64,000 nt of DNA from CAMLHP01 sp035759745 (lineage in GTDB: Bacteria > Gemmatimonadota > Gemmatimonadetes > Gemmatimonadales > GWC2-71-9): positions 45,792-109,791 of the forward strand of contig DASTUF010000054.1 in the NCBI GenBank assembly GCA_035759745.1, written 5' to 3'. The notes beneath the pieces were generated by a model. That model ran no database searches. It was not told the origin of the DNA and saw only the letters and a program-made list of their open reading frames with translations. Every line of letters starts with the position of its first letter. Position 1 is the stretch's first letter. Positions 12,286-20,017 of this stretch are shown here, in pieces. The position numbers were made by a program, and so were the translations under genes.

Positions 12286-12576
12286 GTGACCCGCCAGGAA
12301 CTCGTCGCCACCGTTGCCCGCCGCCTGAAGCTGCCGCGCGCCCGCGCCGCGGAGGTCGTGGACCTGTTGTTCGGGAACGACGGGCTCATCGCGGCCGAGT
12401 TGCGACGCGGCGGCCGGGTGCAGATCAGCGGCTTCGGCAGCTTCGAGACCCGCCGGCGCGCAGCGCGCAAGGGCCGGAATCCTGCCACCAATGAAGAGAT
12501 GACCCTGGCGCCTGCGGTGGTGCCGGCCTTCCGTCCGGGCAAGGGCCTCAAGGACGTGGTCGCCCGGCGGCGCTAG
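12286..12576 (+). CDS. HU/IHF-family DNA-binding protein
   Basis: A 96-residue nucleoid protein. It begins MTRQELVATVARRLKLPRAR and has GRVQISGFGSFETRRRAARK, then GRNPATNEEM and PAFRPGKGLKDVV, the HU/IHF beta-arm and C-terminal helix signatures; the arm normally carries RxxRxGRNPxTG, here R-NPATNE. The start is GTG 12286 with GAGGAG 5 bases before it. It binds and bends DNA without strict sequence preference. It converges on the helicase-like gene; their stop codons overlap (ctag). Confidence 0.93.
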   Translation: MTRQELVATVARRLKLPRARAAEVVDLLFGNDGLIAAELRRGGRVQISGFGSFETRRRAARKGRNPATNEEMTLAPAVVPAFRPGKGLKDVVARRR

Positions 12577-14063
12577 CGCCGGGGCGGCCGATCCGGACGA
12601 CCGGAGCGCTCTGGACGGCCGGACCGCTCGGGTCGGCCGCGGCCGGGCGCCGACGTGGGGCCCCGGTCGAGTCGGGCGACTACGCGCCGCCGCCGGATCG
12701 TGAGCTGGCTGGCGCGCTCGGCGATCTGCTCGGCCTCGAGCGCCGGCACTTCCACCAGCGTGAAGCTCTCCCGGATCTCGATCTTGCCGATCCGGCTCCC
12801 ATCCACGCCAGCCTCCTTGACCAGCGCCGCCACGATGTCCCCCGGCGTCACTTCGTCGCGCGATCCGACTCCCATCCACACCCGCGCCTTCTCGGGACCT
12901 GCGCGCGAGGCCTGCTCGGTCGCGCGCGGCGCGGCCGCCACAGGCGCGGGCATAGCCAGCGCGCCCTGCCACAATTCGTACAGTGCAGACGCGACCTGTA
13001 CCGCGTCGTAGCGCTCGAAAACCGGTGCCAGCACCAGCGCACCGCGCTCGAGGTCTCCGGTTTCGACTCGCCGCACGATCTCCCGCCGCCGCTGGTCTCC
13101 CGCATCCCGCACCCGCTCCGCGAATCCCGGCAGCCGGAACGCGCGTCGCACGTTGGCGAGCCGCGGCAGGTACTGGTCGGACCCTGGCGTCGCGAGCAGT
13201 ACGACATCGCCGCCGGCGCGGAGTTGCTGCAGCCGGGCAGGCGTGGGCAGGTCGTACGCGATGATGACTGGGGCAGGTGGCGTATCGCCGGTGACAACCT
13301 CGACTGCGCCACCGAGGGCTGGAACTGCACGCCGGAGCTCGGGAATGGACGCGCCGCTCGCCAGCCACACCACGGCGTGGTCCGGGTCCAGCAGTTCGAG
13401 GATCTGGCCCACGGCCTCGGCCCGCCGGTCCCAGCCGACCGCGGCAACCCGCACCGGCTGCTCCGAAGGAGCGGCCGCCGCCAGCAGGTCGAGCTGCAGT
13501 GCCTTGCGGGCGTGTCGCTCGGCGAGATCCGCCACGCCCATCGGTTCCGAGCCAACAATCAGACGCTGAGCATCGGACGGAAGATCGGCGAGCAGGGAAT
13601 CGAGCGGCTCGCGGTCCAGCCGTTCGGCGCCCGCCAGCACCAGCGATCGCACCGTATCCAGCTTGAGTGCCGTGCGCTGCACCAGCGCCATCGCGATGGC
13701 GGGTGTGGCGAGGAGCATGTCCACCTGACCGGCGAGCAGCAGGCGAACGGCACGGGCTTCACCCTGGGCGGCCAGCACCCGCCAGTCGGTCCCGGCGGCG
13801 AGCCGATGCGCGAGCGCCGCCCATTCGGCGAGCTCGGCGTCCGGCGCCAGTAACAGGCACGGACGCGCCTCGGGCCGGCTCATCAGCCCGGCCAGCGTGG
13901 GAGTCGCCCATGCAGGGGTGGGGGGCGCCAGCAGCGCCAGGTTGTTACCCCGGGCGGCCGTGGCCACAGCATCGCGGACCTCGCGCTGCGAGGCCTCCCA
14001 GCCCCACTCCACAAGACGCTGGGCCAGCGCCGGCGACAGGTGCAACTCTTCGAACGACGACAC
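12573..14063 (-). CDS. DEAD-box-derived protein with degenerate helicase core and DbpA RNA-binding domain
   Basis: A 496-residue protein laid out like a DEAD-box RNA helicase: a Q-motif-like start (SFEELHLSPALAQRLVEWGW), two RecA-like regions, a DbpA/CsdA RNA-binding domain (about residues 392-466, ARVWMGVGSRDEVTPGDIVA) and a basic RG/RP-rich tail. However, the catalytic motifs are gone: the Walker A place reads APPTPAWATP (residues 46-55) instead of APTGSGKT, the DEAD place reads AGAE (144-147), SAT reads GSE, and no HRxGRxGR motif VI is seen. It probably binds RNA without unwinding it. Start GTG 14063 has GAGG 5 bases upstream. The frame is open further upstream but into a repeat array. Confidence 0.82.
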   Translation of the reverse strand: MSSFEELHLSPALAQRLVEWGWEASQREVRDAVATAARGNNLALLAPPTPAWATPTLAGLMSRPEARPCLLLAPDAELAEWAALAHRLAAGTDWRVLAAQGEARAVRLLLAGQVDMLLATPAIAMALVQRTALKLDTVRSLVLAGAERLDREPLDSLLADLPSDAQRLIVGSEPMGVADLAERHARKALQLDLLAAAAPSEQPVRVAAVGWDRRAEAVGQILELLDPDHAVVWLASGASIPELRRAVPALGGAVEVVTGDTPPAPVIIAYDLPTPARLQQLRAGGDVVLLATPGSDQYLPRLANVRRAFRLPGFAERVRDAGDQRRREIVRRVETGDLERGALVLAPVFERYDAVQVASALYELWQGALAMPAPVAAAPRATEQASRAGPEKARVWMGVGSRDEVTPGDIVAALVKEAGVDGSRIGKIEIRESFTLVEVPALEAEQIAERASQLTIRRRRVVARLDRGPTSAPGRGRPERSGRPERSGRPDRPPRR

Positions 14064-14109
14064 AGTTCCCTCGATTCTCAAATAGCGACGCAGTCGGGGA
14101 GCAAGATAA

Positions 14110-14149
14110 GGGGCGTGGGGCGTGGGGCGTAGGGCGTGGGGCGTGGGGC
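14110..14149. repeat. Heptamer array (GGGGCGT), 5.7 copies, in a divergent gap
   Basis: Five perfect or near-perfect heptamers (GGGGCGT, one as AGGGCGT) plus a partial one, all in the same orientation. The array lies between the divergent starts of the DEAD-box-derived gene and the aminotransferase gene. It is related to the arrays at 15972, 34265, 39588 and 46021. Confidence 0.9.
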
Positions 14150-14243
14150 AGCCCGTTGACTTGAAGGCCACGCTCCGAAACCTTTCCCGGCATCCCGTCA
14201 GACGTCCGGTTCGCTCACTTCTACTCAGGGCCGCCGCTCTCGC

Positions 14244-15464
14244 ATGCCTGATCCGCTTTCGCTGAACGTCCAGCACCTCAAGGCATCGGAAACGATCGCC
14301 ATCGCCACCGAAGCCAAGCGCCGGAAGGCCGAAGGCGAGGAAGTGTACGACCTGAGTGTGGGAGAGCCGGACTTCGACACGCCCGCACTGGTGGCGGAGG
14401 CCGGGATTCAGGCGATCCGGAAGGGCTACACCCGGTATCCGCCCAACATTGGCCTGGCCGAACTGAGGACCGCCATCGGCAACCAGCTCGCCCGCCTCTC
14501 CGGCGGGCGGGCGGTCAATCCCGACAACATAGTGGTCAGCTCGGGCTCGAAGCAGGCGCTGTTCAACACTTGCTTCACGCTCTTCGGCCCGCACGACCGC
14601 GTGCTGATCCCGGCGCCGGCGTGGGTATCCTATCCCCAGATCGTGCAGTTGTGCCGGGCCGAGGCGGTGATGGTGTCCGGTGACATCGAATGGGGCCTCA
14701 AGGTGAGTGTGCGCGACCTCGACCGGCACTACAGCAAGCTGACGAAGGGGCTGATCCTCTGCTCACCCTGCAACCCCACCGGCTCGGTGTACACGCTCTC
14801 GGAATTGCGGGCCATTGCGGAGTGGGCGAAGCAGCACGACGTCTGGATCATTTCCGATGAGATCTATCGCCGCATCCACTATGGCCAGGGCCCGGCGCCG
14901 TCGGTGCTCGACCTTCCGGATGAGCTGCTCGAGCGTACAGTGGTCATCGCCGGTGCGAGCAAGGCCTACGCGATGACGGGGTGGAGAATCGGTGCCGCCC
15001 TGGCGCCGGCCCACGTGGCGAAGAAGATCGCGGCCCTTCAGAGCCACACCACCACCGGGGCCAATCATCCGGCGCAGTGGGCTGCCGCCACCGCGTTCGG
15101 GGATCCCCGGGTGGAAGAGGACATTACCCGAATGGTGGCCGCGTTCCGCAAGCGCCGCGACTATATCGTCAACCGGTTTCGCGCCGAGGCACCGGGTGTC
15201 GAGTTCGTCGAGCCGCACGGGGCGTTCTACTTCTTCTTTCGGGTAGACGGCATCCGCGAGCGCGATCCCATCGGCAGCGCGGACTTCTGCGCCCAGCTGA
15301 TGCAGGACGAAGGCGTCGCACTGGTGCCGGGTGCGGCATTCGGCGACGACCGCTGGGTGCGGCTGAGTTACGCCGCCAGCCAGCAGACCATCGAGTCGGG
15401 GCTTGATCGGGTGCTCCGCTTCATCGACCGACTCGCGGCGGTGCCTGCCGCCAGCAACGCGTGA
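14244..15464 (+). CDS. Aspartate aminotransferase, class I PLP-dependent
   Basis: A 406-residue fold-type I aminotransferase. The N-terminus SETIAIATEAKRRKAEGEEV and LSVGEPDFDTP are typical of subgroup I-gamma aspartate aminotransferases (thermophile/Rhizobium type), some of which also use prephenate. PLP contacts: SPCNPTGSVY (Asn177), SDEIYRR (Asp205, Tyr208), and the Schiff-base Lys240 in GASKAYAMTGWRIG. The C-terminal VRLSYAASQQTIESGLDR has the Arg that binds the substrate carboxylate. Start ATG 14244 lacks a clear ribosome site. The stop overlaps the next gene by GTGA. Confidence 0.93.
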   Translation: MPDPLSLNVQHLKASETIAIATEAKRRKAEGEEVYDLSVGEPDFDTPALVAEAGIQAIRKGYTRYPPNIGLAELRTAIGNQLARLSGGRAVNPDNIVVSSGSKQALFNTCFTLFGPHDRVLIPAPAWVSYPQIVQLCRAEAVMVSGDIEWGLKVSVRDLDRHYSKLTKGLILCSPCNPTGSVYTLSELRAIAEWAKQHDVWIISDEIYRRIHYGQGPAPSVLDLPDELLERTVVIAGASKAYAMTGWRIGAALAPAHVAKKIAALQSHTTTGANHPAQWAAATAFGDPRVEEDITRMVAAFRKRRDYIVNRFRAEAPGVEFVEPHGAFYFFFRVDGIRERDPIGSADFCAQLMQDEGVALVPGAAFGDDRWVRLSYAASQQTIESGLDRVLRFIDRLAAVPAASNA

Positions 15465-15967
15465 CGATCCAGGCCCACGCTGAGCCGCTGGACGGGCGGC
15501 TGCCCCCGGTGACGTGGCGCTGGGATGCCGAGACCGACATCCTGTCGGGCGCATTCAAGTCGGGACGGAAGGGCGGGGGATTCACCGGAACGCTGGAGCT
15601 GACCGACGAGCATGGCTCGGTCGCGGTGGTGGATGTGCAGCAGGGCGTGATCTGCGGCCTCGATATAGTGGTGTGGCCTGAGGTGCAGTCGTCCTCGCGC
15701 CTGGCCGTGCCCGCCCAGCTGACCGATGGCCGCGTGGTGCTGGCCCGGCGCGAGCAGCCGAGCGTCGCCTTGCTGGAACTGGAAGCGCCGCTCGCGGTAT
15801 GGACCGACGCGTCGGAAACGGTATTTCACCTGCAGGTGGGCGAGCCGCGCCCGGTAGATGTGGTGCGGATCGCGGACCATCTCTACGTGGAAGTGGACAA
15901 GGAAGCCGGACTGGCAGGCTTCTGGCTGACGGGCGTGCCGGCGTTTCCGGAGTTTGACGAGGCTTAG
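15461..15967 (+). CDS. Protein of unknown function, coupled to the aminotransferase
   Basis: A 168-residue acidic protein with no signal peptide, membrane segment or recognisable catalytic motif. It is rich in beta-strand-like alternation (GSVAVVDVQQGVICGLDIVV, then DVVRIADHLYVEVDKEAGL). It begins with GTG 15461 inside the aminotransferase stop (GTGA), so translation is coupled and the two products probably serve the same process. The stop lies five bases before a repeat array that may act as the terminator. Function not recognised. Confidence 0.75.
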   Translation: MTIQAHAEPLDGRLPPVTWRWDAETDILSGAFKSGRKGGGFTGTLELTDEHGSVAVVDVQQGVICGLDIVVWPEVQSSSRLAVPAQLTDGRVVLARREQPSVALLELEAPLAVWTDASETVFHLQVGEPRPVDVVRIADHLYVEVDKEAGLAGFWLTGVPAFPEFDEA

Positions 15968-15971
15968 TAGC

Positions 15972-16042
15972 AAGGCGTAGGGCGTAAGGCGTGAGGCCTA
16001 AGGCCACTGCCCTGCGTCCCACGCCCTATGCCCTACGCCTCA
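15972..16042. repeat. Head-to-head heptamer array between convergent genes
   Basis: The left half holds forward heptamers (aaggcgt, agggcgt, aaggcgt, gaggcct, aaggcca); the right half (16011-16042) holds the same unit inverted (acgccct, atgccct, acgcctc). RNA from either strand could fold into a long imperfect hairpin. It lies between two converging genes and its last bases (tca, 16040-16042) are the stop codon of the DUF481 gene, so a bidirectional terminator role is plausible. Confidence 0.85.
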
Positions 16043-16822
16043 TTCGAGGTGCACCACCAGCCCTGTCGTCAGCGTCCGGTCATTGCGAAACTCCACACCC
16101 GGCAACGGCGACACATCGCGGTTGAAGGTGTAGGTCGTCTGGAAGGCGAGCGTCCGGGTCAGCTTCACCTTGATCGCGGTATGTGACGTGAGCAGGTAGT
16201 CCGCGAGGTCGCCCGCCACCGGCTGGATCTGGGAGCTGTGGTCCAGGGTGACGTCGGACGTCAGCGGCGTTGCGCCCCGGAACTGCAGGTTGAAGCGGGT
16301 GGACGACAGGGTCGGTTGCTCGGTGCTGCCGGCCGGCAGATCCCGCGACTCGTAATCCTGCAACAACGCCAGGCCCAGCGTCATCGTGCTGGGACCCTGC
16401 GCCAGCAGGTTCATTTCCGCCCCCACCGCGATCGCCGCGCGCACATCGAGCAGCCGCACGGCATCGTGCTGCAGCGTGGTGCGAAGGAAGGGCGAGACCT
16501 CGCGCCGCGGCTGGAAGCGCAGGTTGAACTCGCCCTGATAGATGCTCACCGCCAGGTCCCCTTCACTCTTGCCGTAGCGCGCCGATCCCTTGATCCCCAC
16601 CTCGACTCGCTTGTTCTCGAGCAGCCGGAGTCCAACGCCGGTGCTCAGCAGCGAGAGCGACTTGTTGCCGGCCATGTCGGTGAAGGAGAGTTCCGCGTCC
16701 GCGACCCAGCGGCCGTGCACCGTCGAGTCGGCAGGCTGCGCGTGCAGCGGGGCGGCCAGGGGCGAAGGCAGCAGCACGATGCAGATAGCGGGGCTCAGCC
16801 AGCCCGGGGCATGGCGAATCAT
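16040..16822 (-). CDS. DUF481 family outer-membrane-type protein
   Basis: A 260-residue protein with a signal peptide (residues 1 to about 30, ending PLHAQ). The rest alternates short beta strands: GRWVADAELSFTDMAGNKSL, RVEVGIKGSARYGKSEGDL, and the C-terminal HTAIKVKLTRTLAFQTTYTF, ending GLVVHLE. This matches DUF481 (YdiY-like) proteins, predicted outer-membrane beta-barrels induced by salt or acid in some bacteria. Start ATG 16822 is chosen for the signal peptide; the longer reading upstream crosses a repeat array. Its TGA stop is the end of the 15972-16042 repeat array. Confidence 0.85.
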   Translation of the reverse strand: MIRHAPGWLSPAICIVLLPSPLAAPLHAQPADSTVHGRWVADAELSFTDMAGNKSLSLLSTGVGLRLLENKRVEVGIKGSARYGKSEGDLAVSIYQGEFNLRFQPRREVSPFLRTTLQHDAVRLLDVRAAIAVGAEMNLLAQGPSTMTLGLALLQDYESRDLPAGSTEQPTLSSTRFNLQFRGATPLTSDVTLDHSSQIQPVAGDLADYLLTSHTAIKVKLTRTLAFQTTYTFNRDVSPLPGVEFRNDRTLTTGLVVHLE

Positions 16823-16901
16823 GGCAGCGTGTGGTTGTGAGCAGCGGGGGATTGCCGCGCAGTAGATAAAAGGCTGGCCGGACTGACACAACCCCTCAAT
16901 C

Positions 16902-16937
16902 CCCACTTCCCACTTCCCACTTCCCACTCACCACTTA
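16902..16937. repeat. CCCACTT heptamer array at the 3' end of the ClC gene
   Basis: Three perfect CCCACTT units, then CCCACTC and a degenerate unit, ending at the TAA stop of the ClC gene (16935-16937). The unit differs from the GGCGTAA family but has the same period and the same position just after a stop codon. Confidence 0.85.
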
Positions 16938-18785
16938 ACGCGGTCGTATCCGCGCCAGCACCCGGCGCACGCTGGCGGCCCGGCGGCGGCGCTCCGCCGC
17001 CTGCAACCGGCGCTCGTGGGCCTCGAGCAGGTCGCTCCGCGTGATGATGCCGATGACCGTAGCCGGTTGGCTCCGCGCCACCACAGGCAGTCTTCCCACC
17101 TGCTGGCGGACCATGTGGTCTGCCGCATCGCGCACGCTCTGGTCCTCGAAGATCACCGCCGCCGGCCGGGTGACGAGCGCGCCGACCGTCTCCGAGGGGT
17201 CGCGGGGGGTGTCTCGCACCTCGCGCGCCATCACGACGCCGACCAGGCGGTCGGCGCTGTCCAGCACCGGGAATCCCTGGTGCCGCGTCCCCACCTCACC
17301 GGAGACGAGCCAGTCGCGGGCATCGGAAATGGTCATGGACGCCGCGAGACTTACCGCCGGTTCGGCGCAGGCGTCACGCACCCGGATTCCCGCGAGGTGG
17401 TCCACACCATAGTCCGCCGGTACGGCGGTGCCGCGCCGCTCGAGCCGCTCGGTCATGATGGTGCTCCGCATCTGGACCAGCGACACCAGGTACGCCCCGG
17501 TGCAACCGGCGAGCAGCGGCAGCAGGCCCACCGGCTGGCGGGTGGTTTCGAAGGCGAAGACCACCGAGGTCATCAGGGCGCGCGATGCCCCGGCGAAGAT
17601 CGCTGCCATGCCCACCAAGGCGGCCACTCGCGGGTCAACGCCCAGCGCGGGGATGAAGCGCTGCAGGGACGCCCCTACCAGGGCGCCCAGCCCTCCGCCG
17701 ATGGTGAAGAGCGGGGCGAGCGTCCCCCCCGAGGTCCCGCTGCCCAGCGCTACCGACCACGACACCAGCTTCGCCACCACCAGCAGCAGCAGCGCGGTGC
17801 CGACGATGTCGCCCGACAGCACGGCCGTGATGTTGTCGTAGCCCACGCCCAGCGTCAGGGGCTCCAGCCACCCCACGATGCCGACCACCACGGCGCCAAT
17901 CGCCGGCCACCACATCCAGTGCACCGGCAGCCGCTCGAACGCATCCTCGATCCGGTACAACATGCGCGTGATCACCACAGCGGCCAGCCCGATCAGCGCG
18001 CCGATCGCGATGTACGTCACCAGGGCGGAGCCCGACGGCTGTGCGATCAGCGGCATTGGAAAGGTCGGTTCCGGGCCATGCAGCACCATCCGCACCCCGG
18101 CCGCGACACTGGCGGCGAGCGCCACTGGCACCAGGGACCTTGCCCGATACTCGAACAACAGCAGTTCCACCGCCAGCAGGACTGCCGACACGGGCGCCCC
18201 GAAGATGGCCGACATGCCCGCGGCCGCACCGGCGGCGAGCAGCACCTTCCGCTCGTCGGCGGTGGTATGCAGGGTTTGCCCCAGGATCGAGCCCAGTGCA
18301 CCGCCGGTGGCGATGATCGGTCCCTCGGCACCAAACGGCCCCCCGGTGCCAATGGATACGGCCGCCGACAGCGGCTTGAGCAGCGTCACCCGGGGTGAGA
18401 TGCGGCTCTCGCCATGAAGAATCCGCTCCATGGCTTCGGGAATGCCGTGGCCCCGGATGGCCGGCGTGCCCAGCCGGGCCATCAGGCCGACGATGAGGCC
18501 GCCGATGATCGGCACCGCGATGACCAGGACTCCCAGTCCGTGCCCGGCGGGCGACGCTTCGGCCAGCGAGATTCGCTGGTAGAAGAAGAGGTTCGTGGCC
18601 AGCGCGATCAGCTTGACCAGCACCTCGGCCGCCGTGGCGCCGGCCAGCCCCATGAGACAGGCCAGCGCGGAGAGCTGGAGCAGCCTCCGATGGTCGGGCT
18701 CGGGTTCGAGGGTGATGCCGGCGGACTGGAGGGCGGGATCGAGTGACGGGGCGACTGGTACTGTTGGGTCGGAATCCGGAGTCAT
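16935..18785 (-). CDS. ClC-family chloride channel/transporter with CBS domains
   Basis: A 616-residue integral membrane protein. The ClC selectivity elements are present: GHGIPEAM (canonical GSGIPE, Ser replaced by His), GGPFGAEGPIIATGG with the gating Glu, and GTLAPLFTIGG (canonical GGxFxP). About 400 residues of helices are followed by two CBS repeats (VRDACAEPAVSLAASMTIS... and VGALVTRPAAVIFEDQSVRD), which bind adenine nucleotides and regulate ClC proteins. Ser to His in the first motif is a notable variant at the anion site. Start ATG 18785 is preferred over GTG 18791 in the same frame. It is divergent from sbcD, 53 bases away. Confidence 0.92.
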   Translation of the reverse strand: MTPDSDPTVPVAPSLDPALQSAGITLEPEPDHRRLLQLSALACLMGLAGATAAEVLVKLIALATNLFFYQRISLAEASPAGHGLGVLVIAVPIIGGLIVGLMARLGTPAIRGHGIPEAMERILHGESRISPRVTLLKPLSAAVSIGTGGPFGAEGPIIATGGALGSILGQTLHTTADERKVLLAAGAAAGMSAIFGAPVSAVLLAVELLLFEYRARSLVPVALAASVAAGVRMVLHGPEPTFPMPLIAQPSGSALVTYIAIGALIGLAAVVITRMLYRIEDAFERLPVHWMWWPAIGAVVVGIVGWLEPLTLGVGYDNITAVLSGDIVGTALLLLVVAKLVSWSVALGSGTSGGTLAPLFTIGGGLGALVGASLQRFIPALGVDPRVAALVGMAAIFAGASRALMTSVVFAFETTRQPVGLLPLLAGCTGAYLVSLVQMRSTIMTERLERRGTAVPADYGVDHLAGIRVRDACAEPAVSLAASMTISDARDWLVSGEVGTRHQGFPVLDSADRLVGVVMAREVRDTPRDPSETVGALVTRPAAVIFEDQSVRDAADHMVRQQVGRLPVVARSQPATVIGIITRSDLLEAHERRLQAAERRRRAASVRRVLARIRPR

Positions 18786-18838
18786 GGGCACAAAGTAGCG
18801 TCTTGTGCGGCGCGATGGGGAGGGACATTCTCCACCCT

Positions 18839-20017
18839 GTGAAGCTCGCCCATCTGGCCGATCCCCATCTCGGCATTCGGCAATATCACCGCCAGACCCC
18901 CGGCGGCCTCAACCAGCGGGAAGCGGATGTCGAAGCCGCGTTCCGCGCGGCGGTGGACAGCGTCCTGGTGGCCCGGCCAGACGCCGTGGTGGTGGCGGGG
19001 GACCTGTTCCACAGCGTCCGCCCCACCAACGCCGCGATCGTGTTCGCCTTCCAGCAATTCCAGCGGATGCGGGAAGCGCTACCGACGGCGCCCATCGTCC
19101 TCATTGCGGGCAACCACGACACGCCCCGCTCGGTCGAGACCGGCTCCATCCTGCGGCTCTTCGAGGAGCTCAAGGTGGATGTGGCGACGACCGGCGAGCG
19201 GACCTTCGACTACCCCGAACTCGACCTCGCCGTGCTGGCGGTACCCCACCAGGCGCTGGTGCGGGCGGACCGCCCGGCGCTGCGGCCGTCCGGCTCCCGC
19301 CGCCACCAGGTGCTGGTGATCCACGGCGACGTGGAAGGGGTGGTGGCGCACGACCACGGTGTGGCCGAATACGGTGGCGCCATGGTCACCGCGGCCGAGC
19401 TTGGCGCCGAGCACTGGAGCTATGTGGCCTTCGGGCACTACCACGTGCAGCGGCAGATCGCCCCCCGCGCGTGGTATGCCGGTTCGCTGGAGTACGTGAG
19501 CACCAATCCCTGGGCCGAGATGCGCGAAGAAGCGATGTACGGTGGCAGCGGAAAGGGCTGGCTGCTCGCGGATCTGGAGTCCGGCGCGGTCGAGCGGATG
19601 CCGGTACCGCTGGCGCGTCGCTACATCGACCTCCCCCGCATCCACGGTGCGGGACTCGGGCCGGAAGAGCTCGACAAGGCGATCACCGAGCGCCTGAATT
19701 CCGTGCCGGGCGGCATCGGTGGGGAGGTGGTGCGCCTGGTAGTCACGGAGGTTCCCCGGACAGTCGCGCGGCTGCTGGATCACACAGCCCTTCGCGCGGT
19801 GCGGGCGGATGCGCTTCATTTTCATCTCGACCTGCGGCGACCGGAACCGACCAGCAGCGAGGAAAGCGGAGCGGCCGGCCGGCGAGCCACGCTCACGGAA
19901 ATCGTCCAGGAGTATCTCGAGCGCCGCCTCCTGCCCGAGGGGCTCGATCGCGCGACGTTCGTCCAGACCGGCGTCGAGCTCGTGGAAACCGCCGAACGCA
20001 ACCTGTCGGACAACTGA
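18839..20017 (+). CDS. sbcD: Exonuclease SbcCD, nuclease subunit D
   Basis: A 392-residue metallophosphoesterase of the Mre11/SbcD family. Metal-site motifs run in order: LADPHLGIR, VVVAGDLFHSVRP, LIAGNHDTPRS, LVIHGD and FGHYHVQ. It forms the nuclease part of SbcCD, which degrades hairpin and blocked DNA ends. Two starts are possible: GTG 18839 directly before KLAHLADPH (chosen, as the family normally starts there) or ATG 18815, 8 codons earlier; neither has a clear ribosome site. The stop overlaps sbcC by one base (TGATG). Confidence 0.94.
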   Translation: MKLAHLADPHLGIRQYHRQTPGGLNQREADVEAAFRAAVDSVLVARPDAVVVAGDLFHSVRPTNAAIVFAFQQFQRMREALPTAPIVLIAGNHDTPRSVETGSILRLFEELKVDVATTGERTFDYPELDLAVLAVPHQALVRADRPALRPSGSRRHQVLVIHGDVEGVVAHDHGVAEYGGAMVTAAELGAEHWSYVAFGHYHVQRQIAPRAWYAGSLEYVSTNPWAEMREEAMYGGSGKGWLLADLESGAVERMPVPLARRYIDLPRIHGAGLGPEELDKAITERLNSVPGGIGGEVVRLVVTEVPRTVARLLDHTALRAVRADALHFHLDLRRPEPTSSEESGAAGRRATLTEIVQEYLERRLLPEGLDRATFVQTGVELVETAERNLSDN

